From Steromphala cineraria (lineage: Eukaryota; Mollusca; Gastropoda; Trochida; Trochidae), in the NCBI GenBank assembly GCA_916613615.1, contig OU744736.1, positions 2,338,330 to 2,402,329 on the forward strand: DNA of 64,000 nt, in the 5' to 3' direction. Below the pieces are notes generated by a model. The model made no database searches. It was not told where the DNA came from and saw only the letters and a program-made list of their open reading frames with translations. Positions 63,282 through 64,000 of the stretch are shown piece by piece (the stretch's first letter is position 1; each line of letters opens with the position of its first letter). Both the position numbers and the translations under genes were made by a program.

Positions 63282-64000
63282 TCAATAAACAGTCCTGTTA
63301 ACCAGAGCCAGATCGCATGATTCGTGTTCTGAATCCCAAAACCAGTGGTTCCACTTCTTTGCACGGTCTATTTTAGGTTTGTTGCCGATGACCCAATTAT
63401 TATTGATGAGGAGTGGATGCATCTTCTTACGGACGGTCTCGTTCCACGTGTACCACTTCCCATCAGGGAAAAGGTCAAGGTCAAGCAGTTTGACCCTGAT
63501 GTCAGCGTACTTCTTATTAATGAGGCCGGAGAGGTACATTTGGTCATTGTCCCCTTCGGAGATAGCCTTGTTGTGACCAAGTTTCTTTATCCTCCCCAAC
63601 AAATCCACCAGCATTTTTGTGAGCTTGTTCCAGAGTTTGAGAACTCTTAGATTTGGAACCAGATAGAGGTAACCATAACCAATTAAACCAGGCCGCTCCG
63701 CCACTTTAATTCCGACAACATCGTAACCTTTACCCTGCTTTTGAGTTTCCGGTATGGGATTGGCCAACCACAGACAGTCCACTTCGAAAAGAAGAAGTTC
63801 AACTTCACGTCGAATCAGCTCCATGAGAATACGAGTCCTCCATGAGGTTATTCTGATGTATCCAGCGTGAGTGTATTCTTGGTTTCCGTTAAACTCCTCG
63901 CCTCCGGGAAGGGAGACAATATTCATATGTGGCCACTGACGCAGCAGGGTATCTCTCGACTTGATGTCTGTCACCACAATGATCACCTGGGAGTGAATGC
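63282..64000 (-). CDS. Nucleotide-diphospho-sugar transferase family protein, C-terminal part
   Basis: The frame is open to the window edge (reading IHSQVIIVVTDIKSRDTLLR at the start), so the N-terminus lies beyond 64000; stop TGA at 63282-63284, about 238 residues seen. It has the layout of the Pfam Nucleotid_trans family: VIIVVTD strand, VELLLFEVDCLWLANPIPE (DxD-like metal/sugar-nucleotide site, here E-V-D), YGYLYLVPN, a GDNDQMYLSGLI block, and LLDLDLFPDGKWYTWNE. Known: Golgi type II glycosyltransferases of this family transfer sugars to proteins or glycans; the substrate cannot be predicted. A CCCAG just before GTGATC (63986) could be a splice acceptor, so an exon boundary there is possible. 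Confidence 0.82.
   Translation of the reverse strand, partial: IHSQVIIVVTDIKSRDTLLRQWPHMNIVSLPGGEEFNGNQEYTHAGYIRITSWRTRILMELIRREVELLLFEVDCLWLANPIPETQKQGKGYDVVGIKVAERPGLIGYGYLYLVPNLRVLKLWNKLTKMLVDLLGRIKKLGHNKAISEGDNDQMYLSGLINKKYADIRVKLLDLDLFPDGKWYTWNETVRKKMHPLLINNNWVIGNKPKIDRAKKWNHWFWDSEHESCDLALVNRTVY

Overview
This is a stretch of an animal nuclear genome. It is AT-rich, with widely spaced short exons, consensus GT-AG introns, and many transposon remnants and minisatellites. The gene families (an invertebrate-type STAC adaptor, a group III phospholipase A2-like secreted protein, a nucleotide-sugar transferase) together with tRNA-headed SINEs, Penelope-like hairpins and LINE tails suggest a marine lophotrochozoan, probably a mollusc. 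The taxon is inference; the genes are read directly. Most open reading frames in the window are chance frames in introns or repeats.

Layout. (1) 1-35197, + strand: the 3' part of a STAC (SH3 and cysteine-rich domain) gene. Nine constant coding exons join in phase from 11384 to a stop at 35197. They encode the linker after the C1 domain, a complete first SH3 domain and the second SH3-like fold. The C1 exon(s) and start codon must lie before this window. A possible 33-nt cassette exon (25279-25311) and a possible alternative last exon (21864-21991) lie in the 13-kb intron. The introns hold MITEs, SINEs, a LINE scrap, G-rich and pyrimidine minisatellites, and Penelope-like hairpins. (2) 35198-47976: 3' UTR or intergenic DNA with a mariner-type MITE, a 2.7-kb array of a 55-bp satellite, a TTAA MITE and a 5'-truncated LINE with a perfect 14-bp target duplication. 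(3) 47977-53888, - strand: a complete five-exon gene for a secreted group III phospholipase A2-like protein of about 262 residues that keeps the cysteine framework but has lost the calcium-loop and catalytic His-Asp signatures. (4) 53889-63281: intergenic DNA with a LINE 3' tail, degenerate tandem repeats and a hAT-type MITE with a perfect 8-bp target duplication. (5) 63282-64000, - strand: the C-terminal part of a nucleotide-diphospho-sugar transferase running off the window.

The most unusual theme is that exon-intron boundaries have themselves been tandemly copied, three times in one window. The STAC donor at 17482 is followed by four degenerate copies that each join a 3' splice-site-like tract directly to a 5' splice site, the layout of recursive-splicing sites. 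The STAC acceptor at 11384 is preceded by several degenerate copies of itself. The phospholipase-like donor at 50777 has been amplified into about 29 copies of a 28-bp minisatellite, nearly every copy keeping a good 5' splice site. A 425-bp foldback element with 81-bp inverted repeats and a perfect 9-bp target duplication lies in the same phospholipase-like gene.
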